NCBI RefSeq assembly: GCF_014647495.1
Contig: NZ_BMPH01000008.1
Coordinates: 1-64,000, forward strand
Direction: 5' to 3'
DNA length: 64,000 bases
From: Glutamicibacter protophormiae
Lineage (GTDB): Bacteria; Actinomycetota; Actinomycetes; Actinomycetales; Micrococcaceae
The position numbers were made by a program, and so were the translations under genes. Below, piece after piece: positions 26,755 through 34,666 of the stretch. The notes beneath the pieces are model-generated. The model saw nothing but the letters and a program-made list of their open reading frames with translations. It was not told where the DNA came from and did no database searches. How positions within the stretch are numbered: the stretch's first letter is position 1; every line of letters starts with the position of its first letter.

Positions 26755-27671
26755 TGAGCACCATGCTCAGCGAGGACCAACGCGGACAAACCGCCACCGG
26801 CGCCCCCGATTCAAGCCCCGAAACGGGCCAGGGGAAGCCGGCTGGCGGTTTTCGCCTTGCTCTGGCCAATTTCAACGGGCCTTTCGACGTCCTGCTGCAC
26901 CTGATCACCAAGCGCGAATTGGACATCACCGAGGTGGCGCTCGCCGAGGTGACGGACGAATTCATCGCCTACCTGCGCGAGCTGCAGCAGCGCAGCCTCG
27001 AAGCAGGCAGCGACGGGATGAAGGTCCTGGATGAAACCACCGAATTTCTGGTCGTCGCTTCCACGCTGCTCGACCTGAAGGCCGCCCGCTTGCTGCCGCG
27101 CGGGGAAATGGCCGACGAGGAGGACTTCGAGCTGCTTGAAGCCCGGGACCTGCTGTTCGCCCGGCTGCTGCAGTACAAGGCGTTCAAGCACGCCGCCGCC
27201 TTCCTCGGGGAACGCTACGAAACCGAAGGCTCGCGCCGTCCGCGCGAAGTGGCGCTGGAGCCGGAATTCGCCGCGCTGCTGCCCGAGCTGATTTTCTCGA
27301 TCGGCCCCGAACGCTTCGCCAAGATCGCCGCCGGCGTGCTCGCTCCGAAACCCGAGCCGATCACCGAGGTCGGATTGGACCACCTGCACGGGGCGAACGT
27401 CACCATCGCCGCCGAGGCCGAGGCCATCGCGGAGCTTCTGGCGGCCCACGGCGCCATGGACTTCACCGCGCTGGTCGCCGATGCCGCCGAGCATCTGGTG
27501 GTTGTCGTGCGGTTTCTGGCATTGTTGGAGATGTTCAGGCAGAAGGTCATCAGCTTCGAGCAGCACGATCCGCTCGGCCCGCTGCAGATCAGCCTGGCCG
27601 GGGAATCGGACTTCGACGCCGACGCGGTGCTGGACGACTACGAGGGGAAGGGTGAGGTGGATCATGAGTGA
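26754..27671 (+). CDS. scpA: segregation and condensation protein A
   Basis: 305 residues; kleisin subunit that with ScpB joins SMC to form the bacterial condensin. The N-terminal kleisin motif FNGPFDVLLHLITKRELDITEVALAEVTDEF is clear (positions about 41-72), as is the C-terminal winged helix (VVVVRFLALLEMFRQKVISFEQ). Start ATG shares a base with the parA stop. Its stop overlaps the scpB start by 8 bases. Confidence 0.94.
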   Translation: MSTMLSEDQRGQTATGAPDSSPETGQGKPAGGFRLALANFNGPFDVLLHLITKRELDITEVALAEVTDEFIAYLRELQQRSLEAGSDGMKVLDETTEFLVVASTLLDLKAARLLPRGEMADEEDFELLEARDLLFARLLQYKAFKHAAAFLGERYETEGSRRPREVALEPEFAALLPELIFSIGPERFAKIAAGVLAPKPEPITEVGLDHLHGANVTIAAEAEAIAELLAAHGAMDFTALVADAAEHLVVVVRFLALLEMFRQKVISFEQHDPLGPLQISLAGESDFDADAVLDDYEGKGEVDHE

Positions 27672-28254
27672 GATTGCACCCATTGACCAGCTCCCCGGAG
27701 GCCTGGAATCGGGGCTCGAAGCGGTGCTGATGGTCGCCGATACCCCCGTATCCTCGGCGCGTTTGGCCGAAATCTTCGAGGTGCCGGTACCCCGGATTGC
27801 CGCCGCCTTGGAGAGCCTGGCGAGCGAGTATGATAGTAGGGATCGCCCGCGCGGATTTGAACTCCGTCGCGTCGCCTCCGGGTGGCGCTTCTATTCGCGG
27901 GCCGATTACGCCGATTTCGTCTCCAGTTATGTGCTCGACGGGCAAACAGCACGCCTGTCACAGGCCGCCCTAGAAACCCTGGCTGTCATCGCTTACCGAC
28001 AGCCGGTCTCGCGTGGACGTATTTCGGCGATTCGAGGTGTCAACGTCGATTCGGTGGTGCGCACGCTGCTCACCCGCGGATTGATCACGGAGTATCCGGA
28101 GATGGGCGACGGTGGAGCGACGCTCTACCAAACGACCGAATACTTCCTGGAACGACTGGGACTGGGCTCGCTTGAAGAGCTGCCTGCGCTGTCCCCGTAT
28201 CTGCCCGGGGTGGCCGATCTCGAATCGCTCGATTCGGCAACCTACGACGACTAG
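27664..28254 (+). CDS. scpB: segregation and condensation protein B
   Basis: 196 residues with two winged-helix domains. LSQAALETLAVIAYRQPVSR, then AIRGVNVDSVVRTLLTRGLI, and the YQTTEYFLERLGL motif are diagnostic for ScpB. It starts at ATG 27664 inside the 3' end of scpA. A frame open further upstream overlaps scpA and is not used. Confidence 0.94.
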   Translation: MSEIAPIDQLPGGLESGLEAVLMVADTPVSSARLAEIFEVPVPRIAAALESLASEYDSRDRPRGFELRRVASGWRFYSRADYADFVSSYVLDGQTARLSQAALETLAVIAYRQPVSRGRISAIRGVNVDSVVRTLLTRGLITEYPEMGDGGATLYQTTEYFLERLGLGSLEELPALSPYLPGVADLESLDSATYDD

Positions 28255-28353
28255 GCAATGCAGCTGTGCAGCATTGCCCGACAGGACCAACGACGCATGG
28301 GGCCCACCGGCCGCATGCGCGCGAATACGTAATAGCAAGGGACAAGTCTTAGC

Positions 28354-29478
28354 ATGAGCAGGGGATCCTCCTCCGGCCGCAATCCACGCGGCAACAATTC
28401 GAACTTCGGCGGCAAGCCTTCAGGCTCCCGTTCGGGCCAGGGCGGCAAGCCCGGCACCGGCGGCAAAACCGGCGGGCGCCCGGGCTCCGGCTCGGCCAAG
28501 CCCTACGGCAAACCGGCCGACTCCAAGCCCTACGGCAAGTCCGCGGGAGCCAAATCCGGCGGAGCCAAGCCAGCAGGCGGCTCGGCCAAGCGCAACACCT
28601 CGGCGGCGCGCAAGAACTCAGAGCGCGCCTTCTCCAAGGAGCGCTTCGGCAATTCGGTGCCGAGCAACTACGCCCGCCCGACCCAGCGCGCCCGCGCCCA
28701 GGCCCGCGCCGAGAACCAGGCAGCCCGCATGGAACACGGTGAGCTGCAGGACGGCATCCGCCTGCAGAAGGCCATGGCCAATGCCGGGGTCGCTTCGCGC
28801 CGCGTCTGCGAGGAGATGATCCTCGAAGGCCGCGTGGAGGTCAACGGCAGCCTGGTCGTCGAACTGGGCACCCGCGTGGATCCTGCGAAGGACTCCATCC
28901 ACGTGGACGGCATGCGCATCCAGCTGAACAAGGCGGCCCGCTACTACGTCTTCAACAAGCCCAAGCACGTCATGTGCACCATGGACGACCCCGAGGGCCG
29001 CCGCACCATCGCGGACTACTTCAAGAACGAGCACCACTCACAGCGCCTGTTCCACGTCGGCCGCCTCGACTACAAGACCGAGGGCCTGCTGATCCTGACC
29101 AACGACGGGGAGCTGGCCAACCGCCTGCAGCACCCGAAGTACGAGGTCCCCAAGTCCTATCTGGTGCAGGTCCCCGGCCCGCTGCCGCGCTCCGTTGGTA
29201 AGCAGCTGCGCGAAGGCATCAAGCTGGATGACGGCTGGATCAAGGTCGACGACTTCAAGCTGATCGACCAGTCCCCGAAGCACGTCATGGTGGAAGTGAC
29301 CCTGCATTCGGGCCGCAACCGCATCGTGCGCCGCATGTTCGACGCCGTGGGCCACCCGGTCGAGCGCCTGGTGCGCGTCGCCATCGGCCCGATCCAGCTC
29401 GGCGACCAGAAGCAGGGCATCATCCGTTCCCTGGGCAACCAGGAAGTGGGCCACCTGATGAAAATGGTAGGGATGTAG
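28354..29478 (+). CDS. rluB: 23S rRNA pseudouridine synthase, RluB/RsuA type
   Basis: 374 residues. Residues 1 to about 125 are a low-complexity Gly/Ser/Lys/Pro tail (GGKPGTGGKTGG, KPYGKPADSKPYGK). An S4 domain (about 133-180, IRLQKAMANAGVASRR) and the catalytic domain follow, with the active-site Asp in GRLDYKTEGLLILTNDGELA and HSGRNRIVRRMF. It isomerises a uridine in 23S rRNA. ATG at 28354 with AAGGGAC upstream. The basic disordered extension is longer than the catalytic family needs and probably binds RNA. Confidence 0.92.
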   Translation: MSRGSSSGRNPRGNNSNFGGKPSGSRSGQGGKPGTGGKTGGRPGSGSAKPYGKPADSKPYGKSAGAKSGGAKPAGGSAKRNTSAARKNSERAFSKERFGNSVPSNYARPTQRARAQARAENQAARMEHGELQDGIRLQKAMANAGVASRRVCEEMILEGRVEVNGSLVVELGTRVDPAKDSIHVDGMRIQLNKAARYYVFNKPKHVMCTMDDPEGRRTIADYFKNEHHSQRLFHVGRLDYKTEGLLILTNDGELANRLQHPKYEVPKSYLVQVPGPLPRSVGKQLREGIKLDDGWIKVDDFKLIDQSPKHVMVEVTLHSGRNRIVRRMFDAVGHPVERLVRVAIGPIQLGDQKQGIIRSLGNQEVGHLMKMVGM

Positions 29479-29481
29479 TCC

Positions 29482-30582
29482 ATGGCCACCTCTCACCTCG
29501 CCGGGCCGGTGCTGGTCGTCGGCACCGGACTGCTGGGCACTTCCGTGGGCCTGGGGCTGCGCGCCAAGGGCGTGAGCGTCTACCTGCAGGACATTTCGCC
29601 GACCGCCCAGGGCGTTGCCCAGGACATCGGCGCCGGCGTGGTGCTGCACGGGGAGAAGATCGCCCCGGAGCTCGTGGTCATCGGCGCCCCGCCAGACGTC
29701 ACCGCCCACCTGGTCGGCGACGCCCTGCTGGCCTACCCGAACGCCACCGTGGTTGACATCGCCAGCGTCAAGGGCTCGATCCTCGACGCGGTGCTGGCCG
29801 ACGGCCGCCTGGGCGAAGCGGAAACCTCGCGCTACGTGGGCACCCACCCGATGGCCGGACGCGAGAAGTCCGGCCCGGCCGCCGCGCGCGGCGAGCTGTT
29901 CACCGCCATGCCGTGGGTCATCTGCGCGCATGAGAACGCCCAGCCGGACCGCGTCATGGTTGCCGAATCGCTGGCCATCGACCTGGGTGCCACCATGCAC
30001 CGCATGTCGGTGACCGAGCACGACGAGTCGGTGGCGCTGATCAGCCACTTCCCGCAGGCCGCCAGCTCCATGATCGCCTCCCGGCTGCTGAACGCACAGG
30101 GCCACCAGCTGGCCCTGGCCGGCAACGGGCTGCGCGACACCACGCGCATCGCGGCCAGCGACGAGAAGCTGTGGATCCAGATCTTCGCCCACAACGCCAC
30201 GGCGCTGATTCCGATCCTGACCGGCATGAAGGAAGACCTGGACCGGCTGATCAACACCCTGCAGCATCCGGATGAGCCCGGGTCGCTGCTGGACCTGTCC
30301 CAGCTGATGACCGAAGGCAACGCCGGCCGCGCCCGCATCCCGGGCAAGCACGGTGCCCCGCCGCAGGCCTTTGCCCTGGTCACCGTGGTAGTGGATGACA
30401 AGCCCGGGCAGATCGCCGCGCTGCTGGCGCAGATCGGCGAAGCCGGGATCAATATCGAGGACCTGCGCATGGAACACTCCGCGGGCCACCAGGTGGGCCT
30501 GGTAGACGTCTCGGTGCTGCCGGGGCGCCGCGACGAACTGATCAACGCATTGATTTTCAACGGATGGAAGGTTGCCCAGTGA
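29482..30582 (+). CDS. tyrA: prephenate dehydrogenase with ACT domain
   Basis: 366 residues; tyrosine biosynthesis. Rossmann motif GTGLLGTSVGLGL (about 14), THPMAGREKSG, SHFPQAASS and NGLRDTTRIAAS mark the catalytic part; about 295-366 is an ACT domain (LVTVVVDDKPGQIAALLAQIGEAGINIEDL), suggesting feedback control by tyrosine. It is inserted between rluB (3-base gap) and cmk (GTGA overlap). Confidence 0.93.
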   Translation: MATSHLAGPVLVVGTGLLGTSVGLGLRAKGVSVYLQDISPTAQGVAQDIGAGVVLHGEKIAPELVVIGAPPDVTAHLVGDALLAYPNATVVDIASVKGSILDAVLADGRLGEAETSRYVGTHPMAGREKSGPAAARGELFTAMPWVICAHENAQPDRVMVAESLAIDLGATMHRMSVTEHDESVALISHFPQAASSMIASRLLNAQGHQLALAGNGLRDTTRIAASDEKLWIQIFAHNATALIPILTGMKEDLDRLINTLQHPDEPGSLLDLSQLMTEGNAGRARIPGKHGAPPQAFALVTVVVDDKPGQIAALLAQIGEAGINIEDLRMEHSAGHQVGLVDVSVLPGRRDELINALIFNGWKVAQ

Positions 30583-31274
30583 GCATCGAGAACAACCAGG
30601 GCCGAGCGGACGCAAGGCTTGTCATCGCCATCGACGGCCCCAGCGGTTCGGGCAAGTCCTCGGTGTCCAAGGCCGTGGCCCGCAAGCTCGGCGCCGCCTA
30701 CCTGGATACCGGTGCCATGTACCGCGCGATCACCTATTCGGTGCTCGCCGACGGCACCGACCTGGATGACGCCGCCGCGGTGGCCCAGGCAGTGCGCGAC
30801 GCGAAACTGAGCATCTCGGTGGACCCGGACGCCGAACTGGTGGTCATCGGGGAGACCGACGTGACCGAGGCCATCCGCGAACCGCGCATCTCCGAGCAGG
30901 TTTCCGCCGTGGCCACCAACCTGGACGCGCGCGCCGAACTGGTGCGCCGCCAGCAGGAGATCATCGCTGCCAACACCCGCATCGTGGCCGAGGGCCGCGA
31001 CATCACCACCGTGGTGGCCCCGGATGCCGACGCGCGCATCCTGCTCACCGCCTCCGAGGAGGCCCGCCTGCGCCGCCGCGGACTGCAGCTGGGCGGCACC
31101 CAGAACGACGCGCAGCTGGCTACCCAGGTGCTGGCGCGCGACGCCAAGGATTCAACCGTAGTGAACTTCACCCAGGCCGCGGACGGCGTGATGACCGTGG
31201 ATTCCTCGGACCTGGATTTCGAACAGACCATTGCCGCCGTGCTCGACGCCGTCGACACGGCCACCACCAACTAG
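30579..31274 (+). CDS. cmk: cytidylate kinase
   Basis: 231 residues; phosphorylates CMP and dCMP. P-loop DGPSGSGKSSVSK, YLDTGAMYRA (substrate) and the lid region EGRDITTVVAPDADARILL are intact. I use GTG at 30579, which overlaps the tyrA stop (GTGA) and has GGAAGG 7 bases upstream; an ATG 15 bases earlier is the alternative. It precedes der as in most Actinobacteria. Confidence 0.93.
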   Translation: MSIENNQGRADARLVIAIDGPSGSGKSSVSKAVARKLGAAYLDTGAMYRAITYSVLADGTDLDDAAAVAQAVRDAKLSISVDPDAELVVIGETDVTEAIREPRISEQVSAVATNLDARAELVRRQQEIIAANTRIVAEGRDITTVVAPDADARILLTASEEARLRRRGLQLGGTQNDAQLATQVLARDAKDSTVVNFTQAADGVMTVDSSDLDFEQTIAAVLDAVDTATTN

Positions 31275-31340
31275 CCACGAGCTGGTGCCCATCCTCGGCG
31301 AGAGCCGATGAAGATTACCGATCGCTGTGAAGGGAAAATC

Positions 31341-32873
31341 ATGAGCGAGAACAACTCCACCCACGACGAGGAATACGTTCCCGTTGGAGACGACGATATC
31401 GCCGAGCGCCTTGCCGAACTGAGCGAAGAAGACGCCGCGATTCGCACCAAGGCCCTGCTGTCGGGCCTGGACGACTACGACCTGGACGACGAGGACGCCG
31501 CGCTGCTCGCGGGCCTGGACGAGTACGACGAGGATGACAAGGACGTTGTCATCCCGCCGGTGCTCGCCGTCATCGGACGCCCCAACGTGGGCAAGTCCAC
31601 CCTGGTCAACCGCATCATCGGCCGCCGCGAGGCGGTCGTCGAGGACACCCCGGGGGTGACCCGCGACCGCGTGTCCTACTCCGCGCAATGGTTGGGCCGC
31701 CCGTTCACCATCGTTGACACCGGCGGCTGGGAGCACGATGCCAAGGGCATCCACGCCTCCGTGGCCGAGCAGGCGGAGATCGCCGCCGACGTCGCGGATG
31801 CCATCCTGTTTGTGGTCGACTCCCACGTGGGAGCCACCGCCACCGACGAGGCAGTGGTGAAGATGCTGCGCCGCAAGGGCAAGCCGGTCTTCCTCGTGGC
31901 CAACAAGGTCGACGATTTCAACCAGGAAGCCGAAGCCGCCGTGCTCTGGGGCCTGGGCTTCGGCCAGCCCTGGCCGGTGTCCGCGCTGCACGGCCGCGGC
32001 ACCGCCGACCTGCTGGACGCTGTCATGGAGAAGCTGCCGACCCACTCGGCCCACGGGGGAGTCATCCCCTCCGGCGGCCCGCGCCGCATTGCGCTGATCG
32101 GCCGCCCGAACGTGGGCAAGAGCTCGCTGCTGAACAAGCTGGCAGGCTCCGAACGCGTGGTCGTCGACGACTACGCCGGCACCACCCGCGACCCGGTTGA
32201 TGAACTGGTCGAGCTGGGCGGGGAAGTCTGGCGCTTCGTGGACACCGCAGGCATCCGCCGCCGCCAGCACATGGCCGTCGGCTCGGACTACTACGCCTCG
32301 CTGCGCACCCAGTCGGCCCTGGAAAAGGCCGAGGTCGCCGTGGTGCTGCTGGCCGCGAACGAAACCGTGTCCGAACAGGACGTGCGCATCATTCAGCTGA
32401 CCATCGAAGCCGGCCGCGCGCTGGTTGTGGTCTTCAACAAGTGGGACGAGGTGGACGAGGACCGCCGCTACTACCTGGAGCAGGAAATCGAACGTGACCT
32501 GGCCCACATCGACTGGGCGCCGCGCGTGAACATGTCGGCCTTGACCGGCTGGCACAAGGACAAGATGGTCCCGGCGCTGCACACCGCGCTGGAATCCTGG
32601 GACAAGCGCATCCCGACCGGCAAGCTCAACGCCTTCCTGGGCGAGCTCGTCGCGGCCCACCCGCACCCGGTGCGCGGCGGCAAGCAGCCCCGCATCCTGT
32701 TCGGCACCCAGGCCTCGGCCCGCCCGCCGAAGTTCGTGCTGTTCACCACCGGATTCCTGGACCCGGGCTACCGCCGCTTCATCACCCGCCGGCTGCGCGA
32801 GACCTTCGGTTTCGACGGCAGCCCGATTGAAGTGTCGATGCGAATCCGCGAACGCCGCGGCCGCAACCGGTAA
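31341..32873 (+). CDS. der: ribosome assembly GTPase Der (EngA)
   Basis: 510 residues with two tandem GTPase domains: [26 protein letters not shown] and NKVD in the first, [29 protein letters not shown] and NKWDE in the second, followed by a KH-like domain. It acts in 50S subunit maturation. A 75-residue acidic N-terminal extension ([20 protein letters not shown]) is typical of actinobacterial Der. ATG at 31341 after AAGGGAAAATC. Confidence 0.94.
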   Translation: MSENNSTHDEEYVPVGDDDIAERLAELSEEDAAIRTKALLSGLDDYDLDDEDAALLAGLDEYDEDDKDVVIPPVLAVIGRPNVGKSTLVNRIIGRREAVVEDTPGVTRDRVSYSAQWLGRPFTIVDTGGWEHDAKGIHASVAEQAEIAADVADAILFVVDSHVGATATDEAVVKMLRRKGKPVFLVANKVDDFNQEAEAAVLWGLGFGQPWPVSALHGRGTADLLDAVMEKLPTHSAHGGVIPSGGPRRIALIGRPNVGKSSLLNKLAGSERVVVDDYAGTTRDPVDELVELGGEVWRFVDTAGIRRRQHMAVGSDYYASLRTQSALEKAEVAVVLLAANETVSEQDVRIIQLTIEAGRALVVVFNKWDEVDEDRRYYLEQEIERDLAHIDWAPRVNMSALTGWHKDKMVPALHTALESWDKRIPTGKLNAFLGELVAAHPHPVRGGKQPRILFGTQASARPPKFVLFTTGFLDPGYRRFITRRLRETFGFDGSPIEVSMRIRERRGRNR

Positions 32874-32975
32874 CGGTTCGAAAAGTCCACCCGACTTGGT
32901 GTAGGCTTATCTAGGAGCTTTTCGCAGACGGCACCCTTGGTTCTCACGACTTGGGGATAACGGCTGCGAAGGCAT

Positions 32976-33052
32976 CGGGCTATGGCGCAGCTTGGTAGCG
33001 CGCCTGACTGGGGGTCAGGAGGCCGTGGGTTCGAATCCCGCTAGCCCGACCA
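32976..33052 (+). tRNA. tRNA-Pro(GGG)
   Basis: 77 bases with encoded CCA. Acceptor stem CGGGCTA pairs with TAGCCCG; anticodon stem CCTGA/TCAGG encloses loop CTGGGGG, giving anticodon GGG at 33010-33012; the T arm carries GGTTCGAATCC. A possible TAGGCT -10 box lies at 32902-32907. Confidence 0.96.
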
Positions 33053-33060
33053 CAAGATCA

Positions 33061-33089
33061 ACCCCGGCGAGCATCTCGCCGGGGTTTTT
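33061..33089 (+). terminator. terminator after tRNA-Pro
   Basis: Perfect 10-base arms (ACCCCGGCGA and TCGCCGGGGT) around GCATC followed by TTTT. Confidence 0.92.
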
Positions 33090-33126
33090 CGCACCCGGAA
33101 ACCGGCAGCCAACCGAGGGGAGAACG

Positions 33127-33957
33127 ATGCGCCGCAGGTTCATGCAGGTCGACGTGTTCAGCCAGGACCCGTACAAGGGCAACCCGCTGGGGGTCGTGCT
33201 GGACGGCGACGGGCTGGACGCCGCGCAGATGCGGGACTACTCCAGCTGGTCAAACCTCTCCGAGGTCACCTTCGTGCTGCCGCCGAGCGACGGGCGCGCG
33301 GATTTCCGCTTCAGGATCTTCGCCGGTCAGCAGGAATTCCCCTTCGCCGGCCACCCCATCCTGGGCACCGTCAGAGCCTGGCTGGCATCCGGCGGGAGCC
33401 CGCAGAACCCTGCCGAGGTGCTCGCCGAATGCCAGGCGGGCCTGGTTCCCGTGCGGGTGCAGGGGGACCTGCTGTCTTTCCAAAGCCCCGCGCTGCTGCG
33501 CTCCGAGGCGCTCGACGCTGCCCAGGTCCGGCAGATCAGCGAGCTTTTGGGCATCGACTCCGCGGCGATCGCCGCCGCCTTCTGGGCCGACAACGGCCCG
33601 GGGTGGCGCGCGGTGCTGCTGGACAGTGCCGACGCGGTACTGGCGCTGGCGCCGGATGCGTCGCTGCATCACGGCGTGTGGAAGATCGGGGTGCTGGGGC
33701 CGCTGGCTTCGGGCGGCTTCGAAGTCCGGGCGCTGAACTTCGCGGACGGCGTCCTGCGCGAAGACCCTGTCACCGGAAGCCTGAACGCCGCCGCGGCCGA
33801 ATGGCTTCTCGCGCGCCAGCTGGCCGAAGCCCCGTTCTGCAACCGCCAGGGCACCGTGCTGGGACGTCGTGGGCGGGTTGAATTCCAGCAGGATCACGGG
33901 GTCTTGTGGACCGGCGGCGCAACCCACGTGTTGATCGACGGCCATATCGATCTCTGA
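33127..33957 (+). CDS. PhzF family protein (isomerase/epimerase fold)
   Basis: 276 residues. Family landmarks: MQVDVFSQDPYKGNPLGVV at the N terminus, the catalytic Glu in NLSEVTFVLPP (about 42), FPFAGHPILGT, and DPVTGSLNAAAAEWL. PhzF relatives catalyse proton shifts on small substrates; the true substrate is unknown and nothing nearby suggests phenazine synthesis. ATG at 33127 follows GAGGGGAGAACG; the frame extends upstream into the tRNA and is not used. Confidence 0.88.
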   Translation: MRRRFMQVDVFSQDPYKGNPLGVVLDGDGLDAAQMRDYSSWSNLSEVTFVLPPSDGRADFRFRIFAGQQEFPFAGHPILGTVRAWLASGGSPQNPAEVLAECQAGLVPVRVQGDLLSFQSPALLRSEALDAAQVRQISELLGIDSAAIAAAFWADNGPGWRAVLLDSADAVLALAPDASLHHGVWKIGVLGPLASGGFEVRALNFADGVLREDPVTGSLNAAAAEWLLARQLAEAPFCNRQGTVLGRRGRVEFQQDHGVLWTGGATHVLIDGHIDL

Positions 33958-33983
33958 GCACCGCGGTGGGAACCCTGCAGGCA

Positions 33984-34439
33984 TCAGGTCTGGCTGGTGT
34001 CCAGCTCCTCGGCGCGCGCCACCACGCTGACCTTGCTGCCCAGCACGGACACCGACACGGACTTCAGCGACGGATCATCGAATTCTTCGAGCAGCCGCAA
34101 CGCAAAATACTTCAGGTCCCGATCCGTGGTGGGCTCCGAGCCGTTGACGCTCAGCTGCAGCTTGCCGGGCTTCGAGGCGCCCCAGCTGATGATCCGGCGT
34201 TCGGCGGTTCCCGACATCCACAGCTGCGCCGCGGAATCATCGCGCAGCCAATAGGCCTCCATCAACTCGTCCGCCCAATGCTGGCCTTCAACGGCCTCGC
34301 TGCGTTTCCTGTCCAGTTCTGGTTGTTGGCTCGGGGACACCGCCGGGGCCGTGGGCGGGCTTTGCTCGAACTCCAGCGGCGCGCAGCCGACCAGGGCGCA
34401 GGCGAGCAACAGGGCGCTGGGCACTGCAAGCTTGCGCAT
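33984..34439 (-). CDS. small lipoprotein
   Basis: 151 residues. Signal peptide MRKLAVPSALLLACALVGC ends in a lipobox (LVGC), so Cys19 should be lipidated and the protein anchored outside the membrane. The rest is hydrophilic with a Pro-rich linker (about 24-40) and a small alpha/beta-like domain; no family recognised. ATG at 34439 with CAGGAGGTCCC upstream. Convergent with the phzF gene, 26 bases apart. Confidence 0.85.
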   Translation of the reverse strand: MRKLAVPSALLLACALVGCAPLEFEQSPPTAPAVSPSQQPELDRKRSEAVEGQHWADELMEAYWLRDDSAAQLWMSGTAERRIISWGASKPGKLQLSVNGSEPTTDRDLKYFALRLLEEFDDPSLKSVSVSVLGSKVSVVARAEELDTSQT

Positions 34440-34489
34440 GGGACCTCCTGGATTGCTGCACTCATGATTCTAGTTGGCGCACGACGTCA

Positions 34490-34518
34490 TTGCCCGCGCC
34501 CGCGGCCGCGAGTAGGCT
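34490..34518 (+). promoter_or_regulatory. promoter of the ABC-F gene and its leader peptide
   Basis: TTGCCC (34490-34495), a 17-base spacer and TAGGCT (34513-34518). The expected transcription start falls at or beside A34525, the first base of the leader ATG, so the leader peptide would be read from a leaderless mRNA. Confidence 0.65.
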
Positions 34519-34524
34519 GAATCC

Positions 34525-34545
34525 ATGGGTACGTTGCATCTTTAA
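34525..34545 (+). CDS. leader peptide MGTLHL of the ABC-F gene
   Basis: A six-codon frame, ATG GGT ACG TTG CAT CTT TAA, begins at the predicted transcription start. Its codons 2 to 4 form the left arm (34528-34536) of a long-range stem with 34621-34629. Such short frames ahead of resistance genes let a drug-stalled ribosome refold the leader RNA. That it is translated is inference from position, promoter and structure. Confidence 0.6.
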   Translation: MGTLHL

Positions 34546-34629
34546 GACGTCCGCCGCGTTGAGCCGAGCTCCGCGACGGACAGTTCCGCACCGCCGCGCC
34601 TCAAGCGCGGCGGGGCCCTTCAACGTACC
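34528..34629 (+). promoter_or_regulatory. ribosome-mediated attenuator (alternating hairpins)
   Basis: Three stems are visible. A: GGTACGTTG (34528-34536) with CAACGTACC (34621-34629), 9 perfect pairs. B: GTCCG-C-CGCG (34549-34558) with CGCG-A-CGGAC (34572-34581). C: CCGCCGCGC (34591-34599) with GCGCGGCGG (34605-34613), loop 5. The left arm of B can instead pair with the right arm of C (CGCCGCG/CGCGGCG), so the stems are mutually exclusive. A ribosome on the leader would cover the left arm of A. Only CCCTT follows stem C, with no T tract, so attenuation could act on transcription or on translation. Confidence 0.65.
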
Positions 34630-34666
34630 GGTTGCGCCTGCAGTGCGGACCGCCAGCAGATAACGG

